Source: Mycolicibacterium crocinum (lineage in GTDB: Bacteria; Actinomycetota; Actinomycetes; Mycobacteriales; Mycobacteriaceae). Taken from it: a stretch of DNA of 64,000 bases. Of this stretch, positions 1-8,534 are shown piece after piece (the stretch's first letter is position 1; each line of letters opens with the position of its first letter). A model generated the notes under the pieces. That model did not search any database and was not told where the DNA came from. It saw nothing but the letters and a program-made list of their open reading frames with translations. Location: assembly GCF_022370635.2 (NCBI RefSeq), contig NZ_CP092362.2, positions 4,960,001 to 5,024,000 on the forward strand. Direction: 5' to 3'. The position numbers and the translations under genes were made by a program.

Positions 1-1125
1 CCCGTGCAACGAGTAGCTGTTGCCGGGCCCACCGAAGTACGGCAGACCACCGGTGAGGGTCAGCCCGCGCGGGTCGTCGGCAGCCAGCCCGAAATCGTCA
101 CACACCACGAAGACGGGGAACGGAAAGCAGCTGTAGAGGTCGAAGGTGGCCACGTCGTCGATGCCGATGCCGGCGACGCGAAGCGCTTCTGCCACAGCCT
201 GTTTCGACGAATAGCTCACGCTGAGGTCTTCACGGTCCAGTAGATCCTGCTCGCGCTGATCGGCGTGGCCGTGCAGGTACACCCACTTCTCCTCGGGCAC
301 ACCGAGTTTGCGTGCGGCAGCCACCGACATCAGAAGAGCGGCGGCGCCCTGGTTCACCGTGTCGCGGGCCACCATCAGCCGCGGGTACGGATCGCAGATC
401 ATCCGGTTGTCGGCGGTGACCGTGACCAGTTCCTCAACCGTGCGCTCGACCGGCGACGACGAGAACGGGTTCTTGGCAGCCACTTTCGAGAACGGCGCGA
501 AAAGCTCGGCCATCTTCAGCCGGTATTCCTCGACGCTCAGGCCGAGCCGTGCGCGGCGCGCGTTGTCCAGCAGGCCGTACTGCACCGGCGCGCCGGTGAG
601 TCCGTGGCCGGCGGTGTATTCGCTCATGTACTGCTCGAAGCCGTACCCGCGGTCGTCCAGCTGACCACCGACGGTCTCGCTGTGGTCGGGCTTGTCGTCG
701 CGCGTAGCGAACGTCTTCAGCGTCGAGCCGTTCTCCGAGCCGAGGATCAACGCCACCTCGATGTCACCGGCCGCAATCTCTGCGGCGAACTCCGTGACCA
801 GCTTCTGTGAGCCGTTGCCGCCGATCGACTCGAGCACCGCGCGGGCGGGGTCCGCACCGACCCGCTGCGCCACCGACCGGATGTAGTTGTCCGAGCAGCC
901 CAGCGGCGCGCTGGCGAACGGCGTGCAGATCTCGAACTGCCGCAGGCCGGCGAACACCTGGATGGCCTTGGCGACGGCGGCGACGTCGGCCCCGGTGTCG
1001 GCCAGCGCGGCACGAACCGCTTCGGTGGCCAGCTCGACCGCCGACATGCCGCGGTAGTCCGGGTCGTCGATGCGCTCGGTGAACTGGCCGACGCCGACGA
1101 TGACGGGGGTACGCGAATCCACCAT
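1..1125 (-). CDS. Thiolase-fold acetyl-CoA acetyltransferase-like protein (3' end outside window)
   Basis: The frame is open from ATG at 1125 to the window edge (375 codons seen), so the C-terminus is missing. The N-terminus (VDSRTPVIVGVGQFTER) and the late glycine-rich stretch (GGPGNSYSLHG) are typical of the mycobacterial thiolase-like proteins annotated as acetyl-CoA acetyltransferase or lipid-transfer protein, which lack an SCP2 domain. Such proteins act on CoA thioesters in lipid or steroid degradation; the substrate here is unknown. A TAGCCT -10-like hexamer lies 8 nt upstream of the ATG, so the transcript probably has almost no leader. It is transcribed in the same direction as sucD but is separated from it by a hairpin, so it is probably its own unit. 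Confidence 0.8.
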   Translation of the reverse strand, partial: MVDSRTPVIVGVGQFTERIDDPDYRGMSAVELATEAVRAALADTGADVAAVAKAIQVFAGLRQFEICTPFASAPLGCSDNYIRSVAQRVGADPARAVLESIGGNGSQKLVTEFAAEIAAGDIEVALILGSENGSTLKTFATRDDKPDHSETVGGQLDDRGYGFEQYMSEYTAGHGLTGAPVQYGLLDNARRARLGLSVEEYRLKMAELFAPFSKVAAKNPFSSSPVERTVEELVTVTADNRMICDPYPRLMVARDTVNQGAAALLMSVAAARKLGVPEEKWVYLHGHADQREQDLLDREDLSVSYSSKQAVAEALRVAGIGIDDVATFDLYSCFPFPVFVVCDDFGLAADDPRGLTLTGGLPYFGGPGNSYSLHG

Positions 1126-1167
1126 AGTTCGACAGGCTAACCGATTCGTCGCCGGCGTCGAAATCGA

Positions 1168-1206
1168 CATCAGGGCTGCGATCCGGTGTGGATCACAGCC
1201 CTGATG
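1168..1206. terminator. Strong hairpin terminator downstream of sucD
   Basis: An 11-bp perfect stem (CATCAGGGCTG / CAGCCCTGATG) continues, after one C-A mismatch, into GATCC/GGATC with a 5-nt loop. It starts 15 bases beyond the sucD stop codon. There is no T-run, which is common for mycobacterial terminators. It probably ends the sucCD transcript. Confidence 0.7.
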
Positions 1207-1220
1207 GCGAACTCGATGGT

Positions 1221-2123
1221 CTAGAGACTCTGGAGAATCTCCCTGGCCAGGTTGGCGGTCTCCGACGGCGTCTTGCCGACCTTGACCCCGGCGGCCTCGA
1301 GGGCCTCCTTCTTGCCCTGCGCGGTGCCCGCGCCGTCGGACACGATCGCGCCCGCGTGGCCCATGGTCTTGCCCTCCGGCGCGGTGAACCCGGCGACGTA
1401 GCCGACGACCGGCTTGGAGACGTTGGCCTTGATGTAGGCGCCCGCCTTCTCCTCGGCGTCGCCGCCGATCTCGCCGATCATCACGATGATCTTGGTCTCG
1501 GGATCCTTCTCGAACGCCTCGATGGCGTCGATGTGGGTGGTGCCGATGACCGGGTCGCCGCCAATGCCGATCGCGGTCGAGAAGCCGAGATCGCGCAGCT
1601 CGTACATCATCTGGTAGGTCAGCGTGCCGGACTTCGACACCAGGCCGATCGGGCCCTTGCCGGTGATGTTGTTCGGCGTGATGCCGACCAGCGACTCACC
1701 GGGGGTGATGATGCCGGGGCAGTTCGGGCCGATGATGCGGGTCTTCTCGCCCTTCTCGACGTTGTAGGCCCACGCATAGGCGGTGTCCTGCACCGGGATT
1801 CCCTCGGTGATGACGACCAGAAGCGGGATCTCGGCGTCGATGGCCTCGATGATCGCGTCCTTCGAGAAGGCCGGCGGCACAAAGGCGATCGACACGTCGG
1901 CGCCGGTCTCCTTCATGGCCTCGGCCACCGAACCGAACACCGGTAAATCGACGCTTTGGCCCTCTTTATTCAAGTGCGTGACGGTAGTACCGGCCTTGCG
2001 GGCGTTCACGCCGCCGACGACCTGGGTGCCGGCCTTGAGCATCAGCGCGGTGTGCTTGGTGCCCTCGCCACCGGTGATGCCCTGGACGATGACCTTGTTG
2101 TCCTTGTTCAGAAAGATCGACAT
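1221..2123 (-). CDS. sucD: Succinyl-CoA synthetase alpha subunit
   Basis: TCA-cycle enzyme that, with SucC, interconverts succinyl-CoA and succinate with substrate-level phosphorylation. The 300-residue length is normal. It has the N-terminal CoA-binding Rossmann fold (VQGITGGEG near residue 15), the GPNCPGI segment, and the phosphorylated histidine in the GHAGAIVS motif near residue 256. Twelve bases separate its start from the sucC stop, so sucC-sucD is one operon, as in M. tuberculosis (Rv0951-Rv0952). A strong hairpin follows the stop. Nothing is unusual. Confidence 0.98.
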   Translation of the reverse strand: MSIFLNKDNKVIVQGITGGEGTKHTALMLKAGTQVVGGVNARKAGTTVTHLNKEGQSVDLPVFGSVAEAMKETGADVSIAFVPPAFSKDAIIEAIDAEIPLLVVITEGIPVQDTAYAWAYNVEKGEKTRIIGPNCPGIITPGESLVGITPNNITGKGPIGLVSKSGTLTYQMMYELRDLGFSTAIGIGGDPVIGTTHIDAIEAFEKDPETKIIVMIGEIGGDAEEKAGAYIKANVSKPVVGYVAGFTAPEGKTMGHAGAIVSDGAGTAQGKKEALEAAGVKVGKTPSETANLAREILQSL

Positions 2124-2135
2124 TGGTTCAGTCCC

Positions 2136-3299
2136 TTACTTGTTGGCCAGCTCGGCGGCTTTGTCAGCACCGGAGTCCATGGTCTCGGCCTGGATCACCA
2201 GCGGATGGTTGGCCTCGGCCAGGATCCGGCGACCCTCTTCGACGTTGTTGCCGTCGAGGCGAACGACCAGTGGCTTGTTGGCCTCGTCGCCCAGGATCTG
2301 CAGCGCCTTGACGATGCCGTTGGCCACCGCGTCACAGGCGGTGATGCCGCCGAACACGTTGACGAACACGCTCTTCACCTGGCTGTCGCCGAGGATCACG
2401 TCGAGACCGTTGGCCATCACCTCGGCCGAGGCACCGCCACCGATGTCGAGGAAGTTGGCGGGCTTCACGCCACCGTGCTTCTCGCCGGCGTAGGCGACGA
2501 CGTCCAGGGTCGACATGACCAGACCCGCGCCGTTGCCGATGATGCCGACCTCGCCGTCGAGCTTGACGTAGTTGAGGTCGTTCTCCTTGGCCTTCAGCTC
2601 GAGCGGATCGGTGGCGTCCTTGTCCTCGAACTCGGCGTGGCCGGGCTGACGGAAGTCGGCGTTGGCGTCCAGGGTGACCTTGCCGTCCAGGGCCAGGATC
2701 TGATCGTCGGGCGTGCGCACCAGCGGGTTGACCTCGACCAGGGTGGCGTCTTCCTTGGTGAAGACCTCCCACAGCTTCTGGATGGTCACGGCCGCGGCGT
2801 CGAGGACCTCGGCGGGCAGGTGGCCCTTCTCGGCGATCTCACGGGCGAAGGCCAGGTCTACACCCTTGACGGCGTCGACCGGCACCTTGGCCAGCCGGTC
2901 CGGCTTGGTGGCCGCGACCTCTTCGATCTCCATGCCGCCCTCGACCGAGCACATGGCCAGGTAGGTGCGGTTGGAGCGGTCGAGCAGGAAGGAGATGTAG
3001 TACTCCTCGGCGATGTCACTGGCCTCGGCGACCAGCAACTTCTTGACGATGTGGCCCTTGATGTCCAGGCCGAGAATGTTTTTGGAGTGGGTGTAGGCGT
3101 CGTCGGGGGTCGCGGCGTACTTGACGCCACCGGCCTTTCCGCGGCCACCCACCTTCACCTGAGCCTTGACCATGACCGGCTTACCGATTTCCTCGGCGAT
3201 GGCTTTGGCGTCCTCAGGCGAGTCGGTGACCCGGCCCGGGGTGGTGGGAACGTTGTGCTTGGCGAACAGTTCTTTCGCCTGATACTCGAAAAGATCCAT
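2136..3299 (-). CDS. sucC: Succinyl-CoA synthetase beta subunit
   Basis: ATP-grasp subunit of succinyl-CoA synthetase (387 aa, usual length), which binds the nucleotide and succinate. The N-terminus MDLFEYQAKELFAKH is diagnostic. KAQVKVGGRGKAGGVK near residue 45 is the nucleotide-binding loop, and GIIGNGAGLVMSTLD and NVFGGITACD mark the C-terminal flavodoxin-like domain. It is first in the sucC-sucD operon. The region upstream, shared with the divergent M23 peptidase gene, contains a notable dyad at 3415-3453. Confidence 0.98.
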   Translation of the reverse strand: MDLFEYQAKELFAKHNVPTTPGRVTDSPEDAKAIAEEIGKPVMVKAQVKVGGRGKAGGVKYAATPDDAYTHSKNILGLDIKGHIVKKLLVAEASDIAEEYYISFLLDRSNRTYLAMCSVEGGMEIEEVAATKPDRLAKVPVDAVKGVDLAFAREIAEKGHLPAEVLDAAAVTIQKLWEVFTKEDATLVEVNPLVRTPDDQILALDGKVTLDANADFRQPGHAEFEDKDATDPLELKAKENDLNYVKLDGEVGIIGNGAGLVMSTLDVVAYAGEKHGGVKPANFLDIGGGASAEVMANGLDVILGDSQVKSVFVNVFGGITACDAVANGIVKALQILGDEANKPLVVRLDGNNVEEGRRILAEANHPLVIQAETMDSGADKAAELANK

Positions 3300-3414
3300 G
3301 GGCTCACTGTCTGGTCGGCGCTGACATTTTGATTAGGGAAGTCGCTCCGGGGGGAACTGTATCTAGACGGCTCCGGGACTCCGTCCCCGCCTACCACTCA
3401 TGTGGTACATCTCA

Positions 3415-3453
3415 CCGCGGAGTTGAAGTGATTCAACTCACAATCCTCCGTGG
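3415..3453. promoter_or_regulatory. Perfect dyad / alternative hairpins between sucC and the M23 peptidase gene
   Basis: GAGTTGAA (3420-3427), GTGA loop, TTCAACTC (3432-3439) form a perfect 8-bp stem with a GNRA-type loop. The overlapping segment CCGCGGAG (3415-3422) can instead pair with CTCCGTGG (3446-3453), with one G-U pair. The two pairings share GAG and cannot both form in full. The same sequence could be a dimeric-repressor operator. It lies about 115-155 bases upstream of sucC and 90-130 upstream of the peptidase gene. The 246-base intergenic region has no other recognisable element. Confidence 0.45.
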
Positions 3454-3545
3454 AATAACGTCTTGGGTTGCCACCCCCTTCCGTTCTTCGTTAACGTCGT
3501 CGGGGTCTGAGATAACGCTTTGGTCACGACAAGGGACTTTGAGTT

Positions 3546-4604
3546 TTGACGCAGCATCGGCCGACCCCGACTTCCCTCGGAGATCTTTCGGCCTCGCAGC
3601 CCTTGACCAGGACTTCTGATCGCCAGGCGCCGTCGACTCGAGCCCTGGACCCCGAGCGCGTGGACGTCACGGACATCATCCCGTTCAACGAGTTCGGCGA
3701 TCTCTGCGATATCGACTTCCGGGAAAGCGCCGCCTTCGACAGCCTTCAGGTCGCGCACTGCCCCGAACTCGACGACCTCCACGACGCCGATGACGCGCAA
3801 CCGCTGCGGCTGGCCGTGCCGACGGAATTCGCCGCGCCGCGCGACGAGCGCGCCGAAGTACCGCGCTTCATCAACAGCGACAACACCGACGTTCTGCCGC
3901 GTACCCCGCAGCACCGCAGGCAACCGACGAGTGCCGCCAAGGGCCGCGTGATGATCGCCGCCATGGCCGCCGGCGCCGCCGCAGCTGCCGCCTACACCGC
4001 GGTCAAGCCCACCACCGAGACCACGACTCAGACCGTCTTGGCCGCCGACACGACGTCCATGGACGGCAGCGCGACCGCTCCCCGCGGCGTGCAGCTGATC
4101 GCAGTGAAGCCTGTCGCCGACGCCGCCGTGCACGGCGAGGAACTGGCGAACGGCAACGCCTTCGCCCAGGAACGCGCCGAGCGCGAAGCCCGGCTGCAGC
4201 GGCCGCTGTTCGTCATGCCCACCAAGGGCGTCTACACCTCGGGCTTCGGCTACCGCTGGGGCGCACTGCACGCCGGCGTGGACCTGGCCGGTCCGATCGG
4301 CACCCCGATCGTCGCGGTCTCCGACGGTGTCGTGATCGACGCGGGCCCGACGGCCGGCTACGGCGCCTGGGTGAAGCTGCGCCACTCCGACGGCACGGTC
4401 ACGCTGTACGGCCACGTCAACACCTGGACGGTCCAGATCGGTCAGCGGGTCTTCGCCGGCGACCAGATCGCGACCATCGGCAACCGCGGCAACTCGACCG
4501 GACCGCACCTGCACTTCGAAGTTCTTCTGGGCGGCACCAACAGGATTGATCCGGCGCCCTGGCTGGCGCAGCGGGGGCTGTCCGTCGGCCCCTACGTCGG
4601 CTGA
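3546..4604 (+). CDS. M23 (LytM-type) metallopeptidase, secreted or membrane anchored
   Basis: Peptidoglycan endopeptidase of the Rv0950c type (352 aa here, start TTG at 3546). The C-terminal M23 domain (about residues 225-345) has both zinc motifs, HAGVD and HLHFE, plus the conserved LYGHV turn, so it should be catalytically competent. A hydrophobic alanine-rich stretch near residues 137-155 (VMIAAMAAGAAAAAAY) is the only likely membrane or export segment and follows an acidic cytoplasmic-looking N-terminus. A start further downstream is possible, since the TTG has only a weak AGGGA upstream. The next gene starts 3 bases after the stop, so the two are co-transcribed. It probably remodels the cell wall. 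Confidence 0.88.
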   Translation: MTQHRPTPTSLGDLSASQPLTRTSDRQAPSTRALDPERVDVTDIIPFNEFGDLCDIDFRESAAFDSLQVAHCPELDDLHDADDAQPLRLAVPTEFAAPRDERAEVPRFINSDNTDVLPRTPQHRRQPTSAAKGRVMIAAMAAGAAAAAAYTAVKPTTETTTQTVLAADTTSMDGSATAPRGVQLIAVKPVADAAVHGEELANGNAFAQERAEREARLQRPLFVMPTKGVYTSGFGYRWGALHAGVDLAGPIGTPIVAVSDGVVIDAGPTAGYGAWVKLRHSDGTVTLYGHVNTWTVQIGQRVFAGDQIATIGNRGNSTGPHLHFEVLLGGTNRIDPAPWLAQRGLSVGPYVG

Positions 4605-4607
4605 CCG

Positions 4608-5216
4608 GTGTCTGAACCGAACGAACCGCACACCCGCATCATCCGGCGCCAGCCGTCCGGGCCGATTCCCCAACCCGAAGAGCCGCGCACCGGCATCATC
4701 CGTCGCGCGCCCACCGGGCCCATCCCCCAGTCTCCCGATGACCGCACCACGAACATTCCGCGTCCACCCGTCGACGACGCCCCCACCGGACTGATCCGCC
4801 GCGCCACCCCGATCGCGGTACCGGCCCGGCCGGGCATGGTGGACGTGGCCACCGGTCGTACCGCCATCGCGGCGAGCACCGTCAGCATCATCAGTGGATG
4901 GGCTACCGGCGTCGTGGCCACCGATCTGATCACCGGGTGGTGGGGCACCGACCTGCTGTTCTGCCTGGCCGTCGGTTTTCTCACCCTGCTGTTCGCGATC
5001 ACCACCATCGCCGGGGTGATCACGCTGCTGTTACGCCGTTCGGTCGGGCGCTATCTGATCGCGTTCGGTGCCGTCATCGCGTTGCTGACGTTCGGCAGTG
5101 TGTTCGTCGCGGGAGCGCGAATTCCGTTGGCGGTGTATCTGATTCCGGTGTTGCCGTTGGCCAGCCTGGTCTTGGCATTGCACCCGTCAACCCGCCGGTG
5201 GTGCCGCCAGCGCTGA
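4608..5216 (+). CDS. Membrane protein with N-terminal RIIRR/GPIPQ repeats
   Basis: Unrecognised 202-residue protein starting with GTG 3 bases after the M23 peptidase stop. Residues 1-65 are proline- and arginine-rich, with repeated RIIRR-x-P-S/T-GPIPQ units (near residues 10-25 and 28-42) and a looser third copy ending in GLIRR. Residues 85-195 form about four membrane segments (WATGVVATDLI, LLFCLAVGFLTLLFAITTIAGVITLLL, YLIAFGAVIALLTFGSVFVAG, AVYLIPVLPLASLVLAL). Its position suggests a job with the M23 peptidase, for example as a membrane partner; that is inference. The last 30 bases overlap the convergent PAP2 gene. Confidence 0.75.
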   Translation: MSEPNEPHTRIIRRQPSGPIPQPEEPRTGIIRRAPTGPIPQSPDDRTTNIPRPPVDDAPTGLIRRATPIAVPARPGMVDVATGRTAIAASTVSIISGWATGVVATDLITGWWGTDLLFCLAVGFLTLLFAITTIAGVITLLLRRSVGRYLIAFGAVIALLTFGSVFVAGARIPLAVYLIPVLPLASLVLALHPSTRRWCRQR

Positions 5217-6050
5217 CCGTCGGCGGCTCGTCCACCACTCCCCGACGACGATGACCCCGACCGCCCACGCGGCACCGAGGAAAGCCCCCGCGGCGACGTC
5301 ACTGACATAGTGCACACCGAGGTAGACGCGAGAGAAAGCCACCACTCCGGCGGCCGACAAGGCGAACGCCCACAGCTTCACCCGGGCTGTCCAGCCGCGG
5401 ATCACCGAGCCCGCCATCCAGGCAAGCAGGACCGCCACGGCGAAACCGCCGGTGGCGTGGCCGGAGGGAAATGAGAAACCGTCTTCGACGATCACCGCGG
5501 TCCACGACGGTGGACGGTTGCGACCAACCATCCACTTGGCCACCACCAACACCACCCCGACACCGATCAGCCCGGACAGCCCCAGCAGCGCGGGAGCCCA
5601 CGACCGGATCCGCCAGCAGACCCACGCACTGACGCTGACGACGATCGCCACCAACGACAACGGATCACCAACGTGGGTAAGCACTTTCATGACCGCGGTC
5701 AACCATGCGTCACGATTGGCGGCGAACCACTGACCCACCGGCTGATCAACATAGGTATCGAGCTCACCCTCCAGCACATCGTCGAGCAACTCGGTGAAAC
5801 CCGCCGCCAGCAGCGCGACCACCACGATCCCCGACACCAGTCCCAGGGCCGCGGTCACATCCACCGACAACCACTGCGCCAACCTCGTGAGCGGCGCGCC
5901 GAGGTGGCGAATCGCCCACGTCCGCACCGCGACGGCCAGGCCCGTCTCACGCAGGCGCGTCAGCGCTGCTACGAAGAAGCCCTGATGGCGTACCACCCAG
6001 ACGAGCACGAGGCTCCAGATCAGGAGTGCGGCCACCACGAAGGCAGTCAC
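5187..6050 (-). CDS. PAP2-family membrane phosphatase
   Basis: Integral-membrane type-2 phosphatidic acid phosphatase / undecaprenyl-pyrophosphatase superfamily. All three signature motifs are visible: KWMVGRNRP (K-x6-RP), FPSGH, and SRVYLGVHYVSD (SR-x5-H-x3-D). About six hydrophobic segments are present. I place the start at GTG 6050 (287 aa), 17 bases after the uvrD1 stop, because the open frame further upstream lies over uvrD1 and reads as low-complexity arginine-rich shadow sequence. Likely substrates are lipid phosphates or polyprenyl diphosphates at the outer membrane face. It is probably transcribed with uvrD1. Confidence 0.88.
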   Translation of the reverse strand: MTAFVVAALLIWSLVLVWVVRHQGFFVAALTRLRETGLAVAVRTWAIRHLGAPLTRLAQWLSVDVTAALGLVSGIVVVALLAAGFTELLDDVLEGELDTYVDQPVGQWFAANRDAWLTAVMKVLTHVGDPLSLVAIVVSVSAWVCWRIRSWAPALLGLSGLIGVGVVLVVAKWMVGRNRPPSWTAVIVEDGFSFPSGHATGGFAVAVLLAWMAGSVIRGWTARVKLWAFALSAAGVVAFSRVYLGVHYVSDVAAGAFLGAAWAVGVIVVGEWWTSRRRSALAAPPAG

Positions 6051-6067
6051 AATGCCACGACCGTCGT

Positions 6068-8398
6068 CTAGAGCTTCTGAATCGGTGCGTGATTGTGCAT
6101 CAGCTTGACGCGCCCGGCGCTGCCGAAGTCGATCAGTGACATCGCCGACTCCCCCATCCCGGAGACCTCCTCGACGCGGCCGAGGCCGTACTTGTCGTGG
6201 TTGACCCGGTCGCCGGGTTCCAGGACCACCAGCCCACGCTTGCTGCCGCCTGCCGGGCGCATCGGCGACGGGCGCGGGGTGCCGAATCGGCCCGCCCCGC
6301 TGACCGGCGCGCTGTAGGACGGCGTGGGATCGGTGCGACGCCAGTCGAGCAGGTGCTCCGGAATCTCGCGCAGGAAACGCGATTCCGGGTTCAGCATCGG
6401 CTGTCCCCACGACGAGCGGACCTTGGCGCGCGTGAGGTAAAGCCGTTGGCGCGCACGGGTTATCCCCACATAGGCCAGGCGACGCTCCTCGGAGAGCTCG
6501 GCCGGATCCCCCAGCGCGCGCATGTGCGGGAACATGCCGTCCTCCCAGCCGGTCACGAAGACGACCGGGAACTCCAACCCCTTGGCGGTGTGCAAGGTCA
6601 TCATCGTGACCACTCCGGAACCGTGCTCGGGCAGATCGTCGGAGTCGGCCACCAGCGACACCCGCTCCAGGAACTCCGCGAGTATGCCGGTCTGGGGCAC
6701 GTCCTCGTCGGTGTCGGCATCCTCGTCGGCCAGTGCGGCGGCGTTGGCACGGTCGATGCTGAATTCGTGTGCGACGCTGACCAATTCGTTCAGGTTGTCC
6801 AGCCGGGCCAGGTCTTGTGGGTCACTGGAGGACTCCAGCTCGTTGCGATAGCCGGTGCGGTCCAGCACCGCCTCGACCAAGTCGCCCAACTCGTCGTCGA
6901 GCTTGCCGCGTAACTCGTCGAGCAGGTTGACGAAACTCGCGATGGCCTTCTCCGAGCGGGTGTTCAGCATCGGGACCTTCCCGGCCGCCGCGGCGCTCAG
7001 CGCGTCGGCGAAGGTGGCGCCGGTGTTCTCGGCGTACACCGCCACGCATGCCTCGGCGCGGTCACCGATACCGCGGCGCGGGGTGTTGAGGATGCGCCGC
7101 AGGCTGACCGCGTCGCCGGGATTGTCCAGCACGCGCAGGTACGCGACGATGTCACGAATCTCCTTGCGCTCGTAGAACCGAACGCCGCCGACCACCTTAT
7201 ACGGGATGCCGGCGCGGATGAACACCTCTTCCAGCGATCGCGACGAGTTGTTGGTGCGGTAGAACACCGCGACGTCGTTGTAGTTGATGTCACCGCGATC
7301 GGCCAGGGCGTCGATCTCCCCGGCGACGAAGCGCGCCTCGTCGTGTTCGTTGTCGGCGACGTAGCCGACGATCAGCTCACCGTCGCCCTCGTCGGTCCAC
7401 AGCCGCTTCTCGCGCCGGTTCGGGTTGCGCGCGATCACCGAGTTCGCCGCGTTCAGGATGTTCTGGGTTGACCGGTAGTTCTGCTCGAGCAGGATCGTCG
7501 TGGCGTTGGGGAAGTCACGCTCGAAATCTTCGATATTGCGGATCGTCGCGCCGCGGAACGCGTAGATCGACTGGTCGGCGTCACCGACGACGCACAACTC
7601 GCTGGGCGGCACGGTGTCGGTGTCGGGCGCGTTGACCCCGACGAGTTCACGCACCAGCACGTACTGGGCGTGGTTGGTGTCCTGATACTCGTCGACCAGG
7701 ACGTGCCGGAACCGCCTGCGGTAGTACTGGGCGATCTGCGGGAAGTTCTGCAGGACACTGACCGTCTCGCCGATGAGGTCGTCGAAGTCCAGCGCATTGG
7801 CCGCCCGCAGCCGGCGCTGATATTCGCCGTAGACGCTGGCGACGGTGCGGGACAGATCGTCGGAGCCGGGCTCGAGTGCGGCCACCGCGTCCTCGGGGAC
7901 GATCAGCTCGTTCTTGAGGTTGGAGATCGCGTTGGCCAGCACCCGCGGCGAATACCGCTTGGTGTCCAGGCCCATGTCCTTGCCGATCATCAGCAGCAGG
8001 CGGCGCGAGTCGTCGGCGTCGTAGATCGAGAAGTTCGAGTTCAGCCCCGGCAGCAGCGAGGCCTGATTGCGCAGGATCCGCACACAGGTGGAGTGAAACG
8101 TCGACACCCACATGTTGCGGGCCCGCGGACCGACGAGCGAGACCACCCGCTCGCGCATCTCGGCGGCGGCCTTGTTGGTGAAGGTGATGGCCAGCACCTG
8201 GCCCGGTCCGACGTCGCGGGCCGCCAGCAGATAGGCGATCCGCCGCGTCAGCACCGCCGTCTTACCCGAACCGGCTCCTGCCACGATCAACAGCGGCGGC
8301 CCCTCGTGCAGCACAGCCTGGCGCTGCTGGGGGTTGAGGCCCTCGAGGAGTTCGGCCGCGTCGGCCGGAGGTCTGTAATCGGTCACGTGCACACTCAT
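6068..8398 (-). CDS. uvrD1: ATP-dependent DNA helicase UvrD1 (UvrD/PcrA/Rep family)
   Basis: Superfamily-1A 3'-5' helicase (776 aa) of nucleotide-excision and double-strand-break repair; in mycobacteria UvrD1 interacts with Ku, which is encoded 35 kb away here. Walker A is GAGSGKT at residues 41-47; other helicase motifs include TFTNKAA, VDEYQDTN, GDADQSIYAFRGA, QNYRST, MTLHTAKGLEF and VGITRARQRLYL. The last ~50 residues (GDRVNHDKYGLGRVEEVSG...) form the Tudor-like RNA-polymerase-interacting domain of PcrA/UvrD. Residue 451 is a cysteine (codon 7046-7048), the position reported as the redox-dimerisation cysteine of M. tuberculosis UvrD1. A TAAGTT hexamer sits 9 nt before the ATG. Confidence 0.97.
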   Translation of the reverse strand: MSVHVTDYRPPADAAELLEGLNPQQRQAVLHEGPPLLIVAGAGSGKTAVLTRRIAYLLAARDVGPGQVLAITFTNKAAAEMRERVVSLVGPRARNMWVSTFHSTCVRILRNQASLLPGLNSNFSIYDADDSRRLLLMIGKDMGLDTKRYSPRVLANAISNLKNELIVPEDAVAALEPGSDDLSRTVASVYGEYQRRLRAANALDFDDLIGETVSVLQNFPQIAQYYRRRFRHVLVDEYQDTNHAQYVLVRELVGVNAPDTDTVPPSELCVVGDADQSIYAFRGATIRNIEDFERDFPNATTILLEQNYRSTQNILNAANSVIARNPNRREKRLWTDEGDGELIVGYVADNEHDEARFVAGEIDALADRGDINYNDVAVFYRTNNSSRSLEEVFIRAGIPYKVVGGVRFYERKEIRDIVAYLRVLDNPGDAVSLRRILNTPRRGIGDRAEACVAVYAENTGATFADALSAAAAGKVPMLNTRSEKAIASFVNLLDELRGKLDDELGDLVEAVLDRTGYRNELESSSDPQDLARLDNLNELVSVAHEFSIDRANAAALADEDADTDEDVPQTGILAEFLERVSLVADSDDLPEHGSGVVTMMTLHTAKGLEFPVVFVTGWEDGMFPHMRALGDPAELSEERRLAYVGITRARQRLYLTRAKVRSSWGQPMLNPESRFLREIPEHLLDWRRTDPTPSYSAPVSGAGRFGTPRPSPMRPAGGSKRGLVVLEPGDRVNHDKYGLGRVEEVSGMGESAMSLIDFGSAGRVKLMHNHAPIQKL

Positions 8399-8435
8399 GT
8401 CTGCACCAACTTACCGCTGTATGGCGACAGTTTTT

Positions 8436-8472
8436 TTGCGAAGCCGGGCGTTGGAGTGGCACACTCGATTCG
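8436..8472 (+). promoter_or_regulatory. Putative leaderless promoter of the chorismate mutase leader
   Basis: TTGCGA (8436-8441), an 18-bp spacer, and CACACT (8460-8465) place the transcription start on the G of the leader-peptide GTG at 8472. The same CACACT or CATACT plus 6 nt arrangement precedes ku and the GAF-ANTAR gene at 57339. Both elements are read by eye. Confidence 0.5.
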
Positions 8473-8534
8473 TGCTTTCCTGGCAGCGCCGATTTTTCTA
8501 CGGGTACCGGTCCGCGGTGCCCGTGGGTATCTAG
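8472..8534 (+). CDS. Aromatic-rich leader peptide of chorismate mutase (20 aa)
   Basis: A GTG-started 20-codon frame ends in TAG at 8532-8534. Five of 20 residues are aromatic: Trp4, Phe8, Phe9, Tyr10 and Tyr12, with Phe-Phe-Tyr consecutive. It lies between a leaderless promoter and a strong hairpin, 107 bases ahead of a gene for the Phe/Tyr branch point. This is the layout of a ribosome-mediated transcription attenuator. The encoded peptide itself is probably without function; stalling at scarce Phe/Tyr (or Trp) codons would be the signal. It is too short to be certain from sequence alone. Confidence 0.65.
   Translation: MLSWQRRFFYGYRSAVPVGI

Noticed and set aside
3300..3545. ydaO/c-di-AMP riboswitch in front of the M23 peptidase gene
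   Set aside because: Such riboswitches precede some actinobacterial wall-hydrolase genes, but the conserved core is not present; only the hairpin pair at 3415-3453 was found.
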